This document shows, piece after piece, positions 1-9,461 of a stretch of 64,000 nt of DNA. A program made the translations under genes and the position numbers. Each line of letters begins with the position of its first letter. Position 1 is the first letter of the stretch. The DNA lies in assembly GCF_013184805.1 (NCBI RefSeq), contig NZ_JAATNG010000001.1:806001-870000 (forward strand), in the 5' to 3' direction. The notes under the pieces were generated by a model. That model saw only the letters and a program-made list of their open reading frames with translations, was not told where the DNA came from and did no database searches. The DNA comes from Pseudoruegeria sp. HB172150 (lineage in GTDB: Bacteria > Pseudomonadota > Alphaproteobacteria > Rhodobacterales > Rhodobacteraceae).

Positions 1-48
1 GGTAAAGCCGGCGGCAATAGCCGCGGCCACTACGAAAGTTCTACGCAT
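1..48 (-). CDS. Partial secreted protein (5' end only)
   Basis: Only the first 16 codons lie in the window. They read MRRTFVVAAAIAAGFT, two arginines followed by a hydrophobic run, which is the start of a signal peptide. A good ribosome binding site (GGGAGG) sits just upstream on the minus strand at about 52-58. The gene is divergent from the CRTAC1-family gene at 257. The protein's function cannot be read. A copper-binding MbnP-type partner of the di-haem enzyme at 1821-3134 is one possibility, but nothing in the 16 residues shows it. Confidence 0.6.
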   Translation of the reverse strand, partial: MRRTFVVAAAIAAGFT

Positions 49-256
49 TGAAGCCTCCCGAATATCTTTGCCTTATTGGGCAGGCCGACCAGAGGCCGAC
101 TGGCGTTAACATGGCATAATGCGTTGGCTTGTCAAAATCGAAATAGATGCATCTTTTGGCGTCGTCGCGTAAGACAGGTCGACGGTATTTCCCCTCGCGG
201 CGGAGACTATTGTTCCATTAGTGTCGGCCCGAGGTGTTTGGGGGAGGAGATGGAGA

Positions 257-1807
257 ATGCAGCGAATCTGGCCGGACACCGCAGCCTTAGTATGGGCCGC
301 TTCACTGGCTGCAGCCTTGGTGTATCCAACTGCCGTGATTGCGGCCGATCCGGTATTTCTGAACCGTTCCGGCAGTCTGCCGGTCTCCCATGTCTACGAT
401 GGCGGTTGGGAACATTTCGTCGGCGGCGGTGTCGCTGTCTTCGACTGTAACGGAGATTCACTGCCAGAGATATTTGCAGCCGGCGGCGAGAACCCGGTGC
501 GACTGTTCCTCAATACCACAGAGACGGCGGGTGCGCCGTTAAGCTTTTTACTCGGAGAGGTCCCTGATCTGATCGGCGTTACCGGCGCGTATCCGCTGGA
601 TGTCGACAGCGACGGTCTGCTCGATCTGGTGGTCCTTCGAGCGGGGCCGAATGTCATGCTGAAGGGGCAGGGTGAATGCCAGTTTACGGACGCCACAAAG
701 GAATGGGGCATAGTGCCCGAAGATCGCTGGACCACCGCCTTTTCGGCAACATGGGAGCCGGGCGAGACCTGGCCCACGCTGGCATTTGGCAATTACGTGG
801 ATCGCGCCGACCCGGACGGACCATTTGGTGCCTGCGACGACAGTGAGTTGTTCCGCCCGGAAGGTGAAGGATATAGCAATCCGCAGGTTCTGGAGCCCGG
901 CTACTGTCCGCTGTCGATGATGTTTTCCGACTGGTTCCGGCGGGGCCGGGCCGACCTGTGGTTATCTAACGACCGGCATTACTATATCCGTGGTGGCCAC
1001 GAGCAAATGTACCGCCTTGACGAGGGCCGGTTTCTCGGAGCTGAGGATGGATGGGAAGAAGTGTCGATCTGGGGCATGGGTATCGCCGCCCGCGACCTGA
1101 CTGGCGACGGGCGGCCAGAGGTCATGCTCACCTCAATGGGCGACCAGTTGCTGCAATTCGCGACTGCACAGGGGTTTCGCCGCGCGCCTTATGAGACAGG
1201 TGCTACGGCCCACAGACCCTTTACCGGCGACGACGGGCGTCCTTCAACTGGCTGGCATGCAGCCTTCGATGACGTGAATAACGACGGTCTGGCGGACATC
1301 TTCATCTCCAAGGGCAACGTGGACCAGATGCCCGGACTAGCTATGCACGATCCGAACAATCTGCTGATGGGCCGGCCCGATGGCACCTTTGTTGAGGCGG
1401 CTGCGATTGCGGGGATCGCCACGATGAGCCGGTCACGCGGCGCTGCGCTGGCAGACTTGAACGGTGATGGTCTGAGAGATCTGGTGGTGATCAATCGCAG
1501 AGCGCCGATGGAGGTGTGGCAGAACGCGACGGCAGGGGGCGGAAACTGGGTCGACGTAGAACTGCGGCAGAACGGCTCCAACACACGCGCCATAGGCGCT
1601 TGGGTGGAGTTGCGAGATACCTCTGGCATCCGGTTGCAGGAACTCACTGTGGGTGGCGGTCACGCGAGTGGTACAGCGGTGCCTCTGCATTTCGGGCTTG
1701 GTCAAGCCGGGAGCGCGGAGGTGCGTGTCACCTGGCCGGACGGGAAGGTTTCAGAGTGGTCCGTTGTGCCCATCAACGACCTAACGACAATAACTCGCGA
1801 CCGCTAA
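257..1807 (+). CDS. CRTAC1/ASPIC-UnbV family secreted repeat protein
   Basis: The start at 257 is chosen because GGAGGAG at 242-248 precedes it and the product then opens with a clear signal peptide ending near AADP. An upstream in-frame ATG at 221 lacks this. The mature protein carries several FG-GAP/VCBS-like calcium-binding repeats (for example DCNGDSLPEIF, DVDSDGLLDLVV, DVNNDGLADIF, DLNGDGLRDLVV), consistent with a beta-propeller. Its C-terminal ~70 residues match the ASPIC/UnbV module (GAWVELRD, then VTWPDGKVSEW). It should act in the periplasm or outside the cell; the ligand is unknown. It converges with the di-haem peroxidase gene 13 bp downstream. Such proteins are, to my knowledge, often neighbours of MbnH-like enzymes, so the two may work together, but this is inference. 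Confidence 0.85.
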   Translation: MQRIWPDTAALVWAASLAAALVYPTAVIAADPVFLNRSGSLPVSHVYDGGWEHFVGGGVAVFDCNGDSLPEIFAAGGENPVRLFLNTTETAGAPLSFLLGEVPDLIGVTGAYPLDVDSDGLLDLVVLRAGPNVMLKGQGECQFTDATKEWGIVPEDRWTTAFSATWEPGETWPTLAFGNYVDRADPDGPFGACDDSELFRPEGEGYSNPQVLEPGYCPLSMMFSDWFRRGRADLWLSNDRHYYIRGGHEQMYRLDEGRFLGAEDGWEEVSIWGMGIAARDLTGDGRPEVMLTSMGDQLLQFATAQGFRRAPYETGATAHRPFTGDDGRPSTGWHAAFDDVNNDGLADIFISKGNVDQMPGLAMHDPNNLLMGRPDGTFVEAAAIAGIATMSRSRGAALADLNGDGLRDLVVINRRAPMEVWQNATAGGGNWVDVELRQNGSNTRAIGAWVELRDTSGIRLQELTVGGGHASGTAVPLHFGLGQAGSAEVRVTWPDGKVSEWSVVPINDLTTITRDR

Positions 1808-1820
1808 GTGTCGTTTTCGG

Positions 1821-3134
1821 TCAGCGATCCACTGGCAATCCGCTGGGCACACTATCGGGTACACCAAGGCGGCCGGGAACCGCCGTCTTGCCAGTGAGGC
1901 TTTCGAGAAAGGTGACAAGGTCGTCCAGCGCAGGTTCGCTCAGTGCGATGCCGGGTCCCTCGTATGCGGCCGACAGAGCGGTAGTTTCTGCTGAGTCTGT
2001 AGTTACTTCCCAGTCTTCTGCTCCCGGAAATTCAGGCAGAATGGCCTGTGAAGCGTCATATTCTATGACCCGACCGCCCGCATGTTCTAAAAGGAATGCG
2101 CGAAGGTCGCGATAGGCGCCATCGTGGCCATAGGGCGCAGTCAGGGTTACGTTGCGCAATGACGGTGTTCTGAAGCGGTAGGCGTCTTCGAGGCGTCCGC
2201 TGACGCGCAGGCGACCTTCGTCGCGGAAATGGCTTTCGAAGCGCGCCTTCTTGCCCGGTCCGATCTGCGGCACGGCCATGGCATGAAAGGCGTGGTCGGT
2301 CTGAAATTTGCCGGAATGACAGGTCGCGCAACCGATTTCGCCGTAGAACAGTTCCATCCCACGCAGGGCGGCACCATCGAGCGGGACCTCTCCGCGCAGA
2401 TGAGCGTCGAATGCGCTGTCGTCCGACCGCCACTCGAAAGAGATGAAGGCGGCGATCGCATTTGACAGATCGGTGAATGCAATTTCTCGACCGGCGGCGA
2501 TTTCCGGGTAGGCGGCTTCGAACAAGTCTCGGTATTGCGGGATAGCGGCGACACGGTCGGCCAGGGCATCCCAGGCGCCACCTTCGCCGGTGATGCGGCC
2601 CTGCCGCGCAAGCTTGCTGACGTCGTTTTCGCCATAGTGTCCAGCCATCTCGTCCTGTGACAGCACTGGGAACATCGTCTGTGCCGCGAGCACATTGTCG
2701 AAACCCATTGTCATGTCGTCTTCCAGGGGCGTGCGGATGCCGCTTGCGCGGGACGGATCAGCCTCAATCCGGCCATCATGGAACATGACGGTGAACTCGG
2801 ATGCACCAAGGTTCCAAAGGCCGGTGGCATTGCGCGGGATGCGTTCCTCCGGTGGGTTTTCTGGGTCTAGTCGTCGATCTGGCCCGAGCCCGACACCGCC
2901 TTCGCCGATGCCCAGCGATACAGCGTCGGACGTGCCGAAACGGGGGTGATGACACGTGGAGCAGGCGATGTTTCGGTTGCCCGACAGGATACGGTCGTAA
3001 AACAGAAACTGGCCGAGTTGGACCTCTGCATCGTCTAAGGTGCCGTAGTCGGAATCGGTGACAGGCTTCGGCAATTCGGCTGCAGCCGGTAGCGCTATGC
3101 CCATGCAGATTGCGAAACACGCTAATACTCGCAT
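1821..3134 (-). CDS. Di-haem cytochrome c peroxidase, MbnH/MauG-like
   Basis: The start at 3134 follows a GGGAGG site and gives a 437-residue protein with a signal peptide (cleavage near AAAE, residue 20). Two haem-c motifs are present: CSTCH at residues 58-62 and CATCH at 269-273. This is the two-haem layout of bacterial cytochrome c peroxidases and the MauG/MbnH group. Conserved features include RNAT.LWN near 101-108, MFHDGR near 117-122 and TPSLRNV near the C-terminal haem domain. The enzyme should be periplasmic and need the cytochrome c maturation system. Whether it reduces hydrogen peroxide or oxidises a partner protein (as MbnH does to a tryptophan of MbnP) cannot be decided here. It is convergent with the CRTAC1-type gene. 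Confidence 0.88.
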   Translation of the reverse strand: MRVLACFAICMGIALPAAAELPKPVTDSDYGTLDDAEVQLGQFLFYDRILSGNRNIACSTCHHPRFGTSDAVSLGIGEGGVGLGPDRRLDPENPPEERIPRNATGLWNLGASEFTVMFHDGRIEADPSRASGIRTPLEDDMTMGFDNVLAAQTMFPVLSQDEMAGHYGENDVSKLARQGRITGEGGAWDALADRVAAIPQYRDLFEAAYPEIAAGREIAFTDLSNAIAAFISFEWRSDDSAFDAHLRGEVPLDGAALRGMELFYGEIGCATCHSGKFQTDHAFHAMAVPQIGPGKKARFESHFRDEGRLRVSGRLEDAYRFRTPSLRNVTLTAPYGHDGAYRDLRAFLLEHAGGRVIEYDASQAILPEFPGAEDWEVTTDSAETTALSAAYEGPGIALSEPALDDLVTFLESLTGKTAVPGRLGVPDSVPSGLPVDR

Positions 3135-3308
3135 TGCCCCGAGCCTCCCATCTTCTCCCTCGCGCAGCATAGGAGCGAAGGGATCGATTTGTCCATTTAC
3201 GGAACGCGCCTGAAATCGGGCTGTACTCGGCGAATGCATGGGTTAGACGGAGGATCAAAGCAGAGCCCGAGACGGCGCGGATGGTGATAAGAGAAAGAGA
3301 GGTCCGAA

Positions 3309-4805
3309 ATGCATACGCTCGACGAACTCAAAGCAGCAGGTTTGACCGATGCGGAACTGAGCGGCGGCACGCTTTCCGTTATTTCACCAATTGATGGCAA
3401 GGAAGTCGCGAAGGTTACCCAGACGCCTGCAAGTGACATGCCTGCCATCATCGCCAGGGCGCAGGAGGCTTTCGTTTCTTGGCGCACCACGCCTGCGCCG
3501 CAGCGGGGCGAACTGGTGCGGCTTTTCGGAGAGGAACTGCGGAGTTCCAAGGACGAACTTGGCGCAATCGTTACCCTGGAGGCTGGCAAAATTGCCTCGG
3601 AAGGTCTGGGCGAAGTTCAGGAGATGATCGATATCTGCGATTTCGCCGTGGGGTTGTCGCGGCAGCTTTACGGACTGACCATCGCCTCCGAGCGGCCCGG
3701 GCATCGGATGGCGGAAACCTGGCATCCCATGGGCCCTGTCGGCGTGATCACCGCATTCAATTTCCCCGTGGCTCCCTGGGCGTGGAACGCAGCGCTGGCG
3801 CTGGTTTGCGGCGATCCGGTGATCTGGAAACCTTCGGAAAAGACGCCGCTTACGGCTATGGCCTGCCTGAAGATCTTTCAGCGGGCTGCGGAAAGGTTCG
3901 GTACCGCACCGGAAGGGCTGGTGCAACTTGCAATCGGCGGACCGGACATTGGCGAGGCACTAGTGATCTCGCGTGACATTCCGGTGATTTCGGCGACGGG
4001 TTCGAGCCGGATGGGCGAAATCGTCGGACCGAAGGTCATGGCACGGTTTGGCCGGCCGATCCTGGAATTGGGCGGCAACAATGCAATGATCGTAGCGCCA
4101 ACGGCGGATCTGGACATGGCGATCCGGGCCATCGTGTTCTCAGCTGTGGGAACCTGCGGGCAACGCTGCACCTCGCTGCGGCGGCTGATCGTGCACAATT
4201 CGATCAAGGATGACCTGGTTGCGAAGTTGGTGACAGCCTATGCCAGCCTGCCAATCGGCGACCCGCGCGACACAGGTACGTTGGTTGGGCCATTGATCGA
4301 TGCAGGCGCGCTCGAGCGCATGATGAGAGTTCTGGAGTCGGCAAAAGCCGAGGGTGGGACGGTGCATGGCGGTCAGCTTGTAACCGAGCGTGTCCCGGGA
4401 GGCTCCTATGTGACCCCGGCAATTGTAGAGCTGCCCGAGCAGACCGACACGGTGCGCACGGAGACATTTGCGCCGATCTTGTACGTGATTGGCTATGACG
4501 ACCTGGACGACGCCATCACGATCCAGAACGATGTGCCGCAAGGTCTTTCCTCCTGCATCTTCACCCTGGATTTGCGCGAGGCGGAGACGTTCCTGTCTTC
4601 CGGGGGTTCGGACTGCGGCATTGCCAACGTGAATATCGGTCCCTCCGGTGCCGAAATCGGCGGCGCATTCGGCGGCGAGAAGGCCACAGGCGGCGGGCGC
4701 GAAAGCGGGTCGGATGCCTGGAAGGGCTACATGCGTCGGCAGACCAGTACGGTGAACTACTCGGCGGAATTGCCTTTGGCGCAGGGCGTCAAATTTGACA
4801 TCTGA
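3309..4805 (+). CDS. amaB: L-aminoadipate-semialdehyde dehydrogenase (ALDH7 family)
   Basis: This 498-residue protein is a complete aldehyde dehydrogenase. The segment ETWHPMGPVGVITAFNFPV near residue 138, followed by WAWNAALALVCGD, is typical of the ALDH7/antiquitin group and separates it from other ALDHs. The catalytic cysteine is C287 in GQRCTS and the general base E253 in LELGGNN. The expected reaction is NAD(P)-dependent oxidation of alpha-aminoadipate semialdehyde (in equilibrium with piperideine-6-carboxylate) to L-2-aminoadipate in lysine/pipecolate breakdown. The stop codon overlaps the start of the next gene, an FAD-dependent amine oxidase, so the two are probably co-translated, as expected for an AmaB-AmaA pair. 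GAGAGG upstream at about 3297-3302 is an acceptable ribosome binding site. Confidence 0.85.
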   Translation: MHTLDELKAAGLTDAELSGGTLSVISPIDGKEVAKVTQTPASDMPAIIARAQEAFVSWRTTPAPQRGELVRLFGEELRSSKDELGAIVTLEAGKIASEGLGEVQEMIDICDFAVGLSRQLYGLTIASERPGHRMAETWHPMGPVGVITAFNFPVAPWAWNAALALVCGDPVIWKPSEKTPLTAMACLKIFQRAAERFGTAPEGLVQLAIGGPDIGEALVISRDIPVISATGSSRMGEIVGPKVMARFGRPILELGGNNAMIVAPTADLDMAIRAIVFSAVGTCGQRCTSLRRLIVHNSIKDDLVAKLVTAYASLPIGDPRDTGTLVGPLIDAGALERMMRVLESAKAEGGTVHGGQLVTERVPGGSYVTPAIVELPEQTDTVRTETFAPILYVIGYDDLDDAITIQNDVPQGLSSCIFTLDLREAETFLSSGGSDCGIANVNIGPSGAEIGGAFGGEKATGGGRESGSDAWKGYMRRQTSTVNYSAELPLAQGVKFDI

Positions 4806-6099
4806 GGTTTCCAGCCTCTGGCGAGCCTCTTGCCGCGAGAGGTTCGAGGCTCAGCCCTTGGCCGGATCGAAGAGCGTTGATCTTGCGATTATAGGCGGCG
4901 GTTTTACTGGTTGCTCTGCCGCGCTACACGCAGCGGAGTCCGGTGCCACGGTCTGCCTACTGGAGGCTGAACGGATCGGGCACGGCGGGTCGGGACGGAA
5001 TGTCGGGCTGGTCAATGCCGGGCTCTGGCTACCACCAGATGAAATCGTCTCTCAAATGGGTGAAGCGGCAGCGCACAGGCTTATGGGGCCGCTCGGCGAA
5101 GGGCCCGAAAAAGTGTTCGGGCTGATCAAGCGTCATGGGATTGAATGTGAGTCGGTACAGAACGGAACGCTACACTGTGCACATTCGCCTGCCGGATTTC
5201 GCGAGATAGAGACACGGTTTCGGCAGGGCAACCGGATGGGCGCGCCGCTTGAACTACTGGACGCAGCAGAGGCGCGAAGCCGAGTTGGCTCGGCGCGGAT
5301 CCATGGCGCACTGCTGGACAGGCGGGCGGGTACTATTCAACCGCTCGCCTATGCGCGCGGGCTGGCTCGTGCTGCGGCTGCGGCAGGGGCTGAGATTCAT
5401 GAGCTAAGCGCGGTAAGCAACCTGTTTCGGCAGAACAATGGGTGGCTGCTGAAAAGCAACGGCCACCCTGTCCGTGCGCGGACCGTACTGATTGCGACCA
5501 ACGCCTATCACCTTGGGATAAAGTCGCCGTTCCGGCCGCGGTTCGTGCCTGTTGCTTTCTCACAGTATGCGACGTCACCACTGGATGATGTCGCGCGCGC
5601 GGATATCCTGCCGGGCGGCGAAGGGTGCTGGGACACTGCGCAAGTCATGAATTCTTTCCGGGTGGATGAAGCGGGTCGGCTGATCGTTGGCGCGATCGGT
5701 AGTAGGGAGGCGCTGACAGGCGGCTTTCACAACGCACATGCCCGGAGGCTGCTGCGTCGGCTCTTCCCGGCGTTGGACGGAGCAGAGTTCGAGTACGCCT
5801 GGCATGGAACAATCGCAATGACCTCGGACCATGTTCCGAAGATCGTGGCCTTCGGACCAAATGCGCTGGCATGTTTTGGATACTCGGGGCGCGGAATTGG
5901 CCCAGGGACCGTATTTGGCGCAGCGGCGGCAAAGGCGCTGGTGGGCGCCGGCGAGAACGTTTTGCCGGTGGAGCCGGTCGAGCACTACAGCGAACGATTC
6001 ACTGGTGCCCGCGCGGTGTTCTACGAACTCGGCGCGGCGTTTGCGCACGCATTCGGGCTTGGTCTGCGAGGAAAAGCCGATGTTCCTCCCAAATCGTGA
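4795..6099 (+). CDS. amaA: FAD-dependent oxidoreductase, probable L-pipecolate oxidase
   Basis: The reading frame begins with TTG at 4795 inside the end of the preceding dehydrogenase gene (11-bp overlap). No upstream ATG exists, and the short N-terminal segment SLW...E ahead of the FAD fold resembles that of AmaA-type oxidases. A Rossmann motif IIGGGFTGCSAALHAAESG lies near residues 32-50, and GGSGRNVGLVNAG follows as in DAO-family oxidases. The C-terminal part contains YAWHGTIAMTSDHVPKI and GYSGRGIGPGT, typical of this amine-oxidase group. In context with amaB the likely reaction is L-pipecolate to piperideine-6-carboxylate. Other cyclic or N-methyl amino acids remain possible substrates. 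Confidence 0.75.
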   Translation: MTSEVSSLWRASCRERFEAQPLAGSKSVDLAIIGGGFTGCSAALHAAESGATVCLLEAERIGHGGSGRNVGLVNAGLWLPPDEIVSQMGEAAAHRLMGPLGEGPEKVFGLIKRHGIECESVQNGTLHCAHSPAGFREIETRFRQGNRMGAPLELLDAAEARSRVGSARIHGALLDRRAGTIQPLAYARGLARAAAAAGAEIHELSAVSNLFRQNNGWLLKSNGHPVRARTVLIATNAYHLGIKSPFRPRFVPVAFSQYATSPLDDVARADILPGGEGCWDTAQVMNSFRVDEAGRLIVGAIGSREALTGGFHNAHARRLLRRLFPALDGAEFEYAWHGTIAMTSDHVPKIVAFGPNALACFGYSGRGIGPGTVFGAAAAKALVGAGENVLPVEPVEHYSERFTGARAVFYELGAAFAHAFGLGLRGKADVPPKS

Positions 6100-6162
6100 T
6101 GGAAAAGGCTTGGACCGTTAAATTCTTGCCGCGTTGTCGCGGACGCAGACAATCGGTCTTCC

Positions 6163-7092
6163 TCAGATCACTCGATTCTGTACATCATGCGGAGCGAGGC
6201 CAAAATACACGCGAAATGCTGTCGCAAAATTCTCTGTGCTGGAGTAGCCGGCAATAAATGCGGCTTCCGCAATCGGGACTCCGTCTTCACTTAAGGCGCG
6301 GCGCGCGCGAAGCAGGCGTTCGCGACGTATGAAGTCGCGAAGCGTCAGGCCGTAACAGCTTTTGAAATGGCGCTGCAAGGAGCGGCGGTTGAGACCAAAT
6401 TCCTGCTCAAGCCGGTCGAGAGGCAGATCTTCGGAAAGGTGATCCAACAGGAAAAGCCGTATCCGCTCGGCGGTGGCGTCGTCCCCATGCCGCTGATAGG
6501 AAGTCTCCACCAGTTCCTGCGCCAGGGCGCGGCGCACAAGCTCCATTCCGCGTGACATTCGGTAAAGCCGCACCTGCGCATCGCTTTCCTGTGGCGGCGG
6601 CGCGACGATCTGCGAGGCGAGGCGCGTGATCTCCGTGCAGGGCACCCAGTTGTGCAGGCGGAAGGCGGGCGAGGCGCCTGCGGTGTCGTCGGGCCAGTCG
6701 AGGTCCTCGGCCCCGGCGATCTGGTCCACCCAGTCGAGACTGGTGGCGATGGAGATCTTTCGGTAGGGGTCACCGAAGGATTGCAGGTGCCTGAGCGTGC
6801 AGCTCTTTTCCACCCGCATCATCACCGCATCCGGCGCAGCGCGCGCGTCGAGCTCGACCTCAATGCCGTCGAAGCTGAAAAGGTGATAGCCTTTCAGCAG
6901 CACGAGGATCTGGAATTTCGGATCCACAGTCGTTTGCGCCGGATCTTCCACTCCGGATTTCCGCGTGTCGAGGACGCCTATGCGAAGGCCGCCCGGAAAG
7001 ATGTTGACCGTCATGGTGCGGGACCCGATTTCCGAAGAGGTGTCGCTGGGTTGGCGCGCGAAGGCTGGCTGCTGTCGTTCCCGCAAATGCAT
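6163..7092 (-). CDS. AraC-family regulator of the adjacent siderophore genes
   Basis: The product (up to 309 residues) has a variable N-terminal sensing part and a C-terminal AraC/XylS DNA-binding domain. The second helix-turn-helix motif reads AEAAFIAGYSSTENFATAFRVYFGLAP, close to the classical AraC signature. It is divergent from the TonB receptor gene, with the shared promoter in 7093-7235. By analogy with PchR-type regulators it probably activates siderophore uptake in response to the ferric siderophore or its processing product. The start is uncertain: ATG at 7092 or at 7014 (MTVNIFPGG), neither with a strong ribosome site. It converges with amaA across 63 bp. Confidence 0.85.
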   Translation of the reverse strand: MHLRERQQPAFARQPSDTSSEIGSRTMTVNIFPGGLRIGVLDTRKSGVEDPAQTTVDPKFQILVLLKGYHLFSFDGIEVELDARAAPDAVMMRVEKSCTLRHLQSFGDPYRKISIATSLDWVDQIAGAEDLDWPDDTAGASPAFRLHNWVPCTEITRLASQIVAPPPQESDAQVRLYRMSRGMELVRRALAQELVETSYQRHGDDATAERIRLFLLDHLSEDLPLDRLEQEFGLNRRSLQRHFKSCYGLTLRDFIRRERLLRARRALSEDGVPIAEAAFIAGYSSTENFATAFRVYFGLAPHDVQNRVI

Positions 7093-7151
7093 GAGTCGCT
7101 TTCACAGGGAGGCGGCAAATGGACACCGGTTTCCGTGGAAACTATAGAACC

Positions 7152-7166
7152 TGAGTGAATAACTCA
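7152..7166. promoter_or_regulatory. Inverted repeat in the araC/TonB-receptor divergent promoter
   Basis: TGAGT (7152-7156) and ACTCA (7162-7166) form a 5-bp inverted repeat with a 5-bp spacer in the short region shared by the AraC regulator and the siderophore receptor gene. The position is right for an operator of the AraC protein or an iron regulator, but the arms are short and chance is possible. Confidence 0.3.
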
Positions 7167-7235
7167 AGAATAGGGTGGTGTCAGCCGCGCGGGAAATGCG
7201 CGTCGGGATACCGGACGGAATACCGGGACAGAAAA

Positions 7236-9461
7236 ATGCGACCGAAGCACATGTGCGACCGGCCCGCGATACGTGCGGGCGGATCTCTTCTAATGACGGC
7301 CCTGCTATCGGGAACGGCGATGGTGACGCCGGCTCTGGCGCAGGACGCGACATATCTTGGTCGTATCCAGCTGGAAAACAGCGGATCGGCGTCACGTACC
7401 GAGGGGGAAGGCACGGCATCGATCGGTCCCGTGACCGACAGCGTCGTGCCGAACAGTGCGGGCGGAGCATTGCTGGGCGACGTGCCGCTGGTGAACACGC
7501 CGGTCTCGGTTTCGGTGGTGACAAATACGCAGATCGAGGAGCAGGGAGCCCAATCCGTCGCTGAGGCGCTTCGTTACACGCCGGGCGTCTTTTCCGAGTA
7601 TCGCGGAACCTCGAACCTGCATGACGAGACGCAGTTGCGCGGTTTCGGGTCGCGGACCTTCGTGCCGAAGGCGCTGGACGGGATGTCGTTCGGGCGTTCC
7701 TCACTGGGGCAGCTCGACCCGTATTACCTGCAGAGCGTCGAGGTGATCAAAGGCCCGAACTCCATCGCGTTCGGGCAGGTGACGCCGGGCGGGCTGATCA
7801 ACATGACCTCGAAGCGGCCCACCGACGATCAGGGCAACGAACTGGTGCTGACCTTCGGTTCGGACGATTACAAGGGCATCGCGACCGACCTGCAGGGCAA
7901 CCTCGACGCGGACGGCGACCTCCGCTATCGGGTCGTGGCCTCGCTGTGGGACAAGACCTTGCAGGGCGATTTCGGGCAGAGCCGCCTGCTGCTGGCGCCG
8001 TCGCTGACCTGGGAGATTGGCGACAGCACAGAACTGACCGTCTACGCGCTCTACCAGAACGAACCCGAGGCCGGGCAGCGCGGTTTCATGCCGTATCTCG
8101 GAACGATGGAGCCCACCAACAACGGTATCTGGATCGACCCGGATTTCGTATCATACGCGCCGGATTTCGACACCGTGGAGCGCGAGACCTGGGCGCTTGG
8201 CTATGAGGCGACGCACGGGCTGGCGAATGGCTGGTCGCTGACCCACATGCTGCGCTATTCGTCGATCGACCTTTTCCACAGCCAGCTTGGCCTTTGGGAC
8301 TCGTCCGACGACGGCGCCGGCAACTACCCTCTCTACCTGTTCGAGAGCACTGATTACGCCGAGGAACTGACGGCCCGCGTGTCGCTGGATGGCGAGGTCG
8401 TCACTGGGGCGCTGACCCACAACCTGACCTTCGGGGTGGACTATCTGAATAGTGACGTCGAAAGCACGTATGCGCGCGACGACGGTTCGACCTATACCTA
8501 CAACTTCGCCGACATGATCTCGCCGACCAACGCGCAGATCGCGGCGCTGACGCTGGACGCCTATACTAGCGAGACGCATAGTGAACTGAGCCAGACCGGC
8601 ATCTTCGCGCAGGACCGGGTCGAGTGGGGCAACTGGGACTTGCTAATGGGGCTGCGTTACGACTGGGCGACGACGCGGATCTCCGAAACCTACGCGGCCA
8701 GTTGGGGCGGCGGAACGTCGGACGACACCTACGAGGCAGAGGCGCTGACCGGCCGGGTGGGCCTGTCCTACGAATTCGCCAATGGCGTCGTACCCTATTT
8801 CAGCTATTCGACCTCGTTCGAGCCGGTGACGGAACTGGATGACGATGGCGATGCCAGCTACGACCCGACCACGGCGCGGCAATGGGAAGCGGGCGTCAAA
8901 TGGGCCTCTGCCGACGGAAAGATCCTGCTGAGCGCGGCCTATTTCGACATCCAGAAGAAGAACATTGTCGAGAGCTATCTGGACGAGATGAACAATCCGG
9001 TGACCGACCAAATCGGCTCGGTCCGGTCCAAGGGCATCGAGCTTGAGGCGAAGGCGGAGTTGATGGACAACCTGACTGTCATCGCCTCGTACTTCAACAC
9101 CGACGCCACCTACGAAACCGGGGACTACGCCGGCAACACCTTCTACGCGATCCCGACCGAACAGGCGTCGGTCTGGGTGCAGTACGGTTTCACTGAGGGC
9201 GTGGACGGGTCGCTGGGCGTCCGCTATGTCGGACCCTCGTGGAACTATGAAACCAACGACTTCCAGGTACCGAGCTACACGCTGGTCGATGCGGGACTGT
9301 CGGTCGACCTTGGTGTCATCGCGCCGGAGGCAGAGGGTGTGAAGGCAGCCGTGACGGTGCAGAACCTGACTGATGAACGTTATGTCACCTCCTGCGTGAG
9401 GGAATATTGCTGGCTTGGTGAAGGCAGAAACTGGTCGCTCCGCCTGTCCTATGACTGGTAG
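7236..9461 (+). CDS. TonB-dependent siderophore receptor
   Basis: ATG at 7236 gives a 741-residue product whose N-terminus has a hydrophobic stretch ending at PALAQD, a plausible signal peptide. Several earlier in-frame codons (from 7155) have no ribosome site. The plug domain is clear: VNTPVSVSVVT, LRYTPGVFSEYRG, QLRGFGSR and VEVIKGPNSIAFGQVTPGGLINMTSKRP, which resembles FhuA/FoxA-type ferric-hydroxamate receptors. The rest is a long beta-barrel ending in LRLSYDW with a C-terminal aromatic residue, as required for outer-membrane insertion. It should import a ferric siderophore, using TonB-ExoBD located elsewhere. Its last codons overlap the esterase gene by 11 bp, so the two are one operon. 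Confidence 0.92.
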   Translation: MRPKHMCDRPAIRAGGSLLMTALLSGTAMVTPALAQDATYLGRIQLENSGSASRTEGEGTASIGPVTDSVVPNSAGGALLGDVPLVNTPVSVSVVTNTQIEEQGAQSVAEALRYTPGVFSEYRGTSNLHDETQLRGFGSRTFVPKALDGMSFGRSSLGQLDPYYLQSVEVIKGPNSIAFGQVTPGGLINMTSKRPTDDQGNELVLTFGSDDYKGIATDLQGNLDADGDLRYRVVASLWDKTLQGDFGQSRLLLAPSLTWEIGDSTELTVYALYQNEPEAGQRGFMPYLGTMEPTNNGIWIDPDFVSYAPDFDTVERETWALGYEATHGLANGWSLTHMLRYSSIDLFHSQLGLWDSSDDGAGNYPLYLFESTDYAEELTARVSLDGEVVTGALTHNLTFGVDYLNSDVESTYARDDGSTYTYNFADMISPTNAQIAALTLDAYTSETHSELSQTGIFAQDRVEWGNWDLLMGLRYDWATTRISETYAASWGGGTSDDTYEAEALTGRVGLSYEFANGVVPYFSYSTSFEPVTELDDDGDASYDPTTARQWEAGVKWASADGKILLSAAYFDIQKKNIVESYLDEMNNPVTDQIGSVRSKGIELEAKAELMDNLTVIASYFNTDATYETGDYAGNTFYAIPTEQASVWVQYGFTEGVDGSLGVRYVGPSWNYETNDFQVPSYTLVDAGLSVDLGVIAPEAEGVKAAVTVQNLTDERYVTSCVREYCWLGEGRNWSLRLSYDW

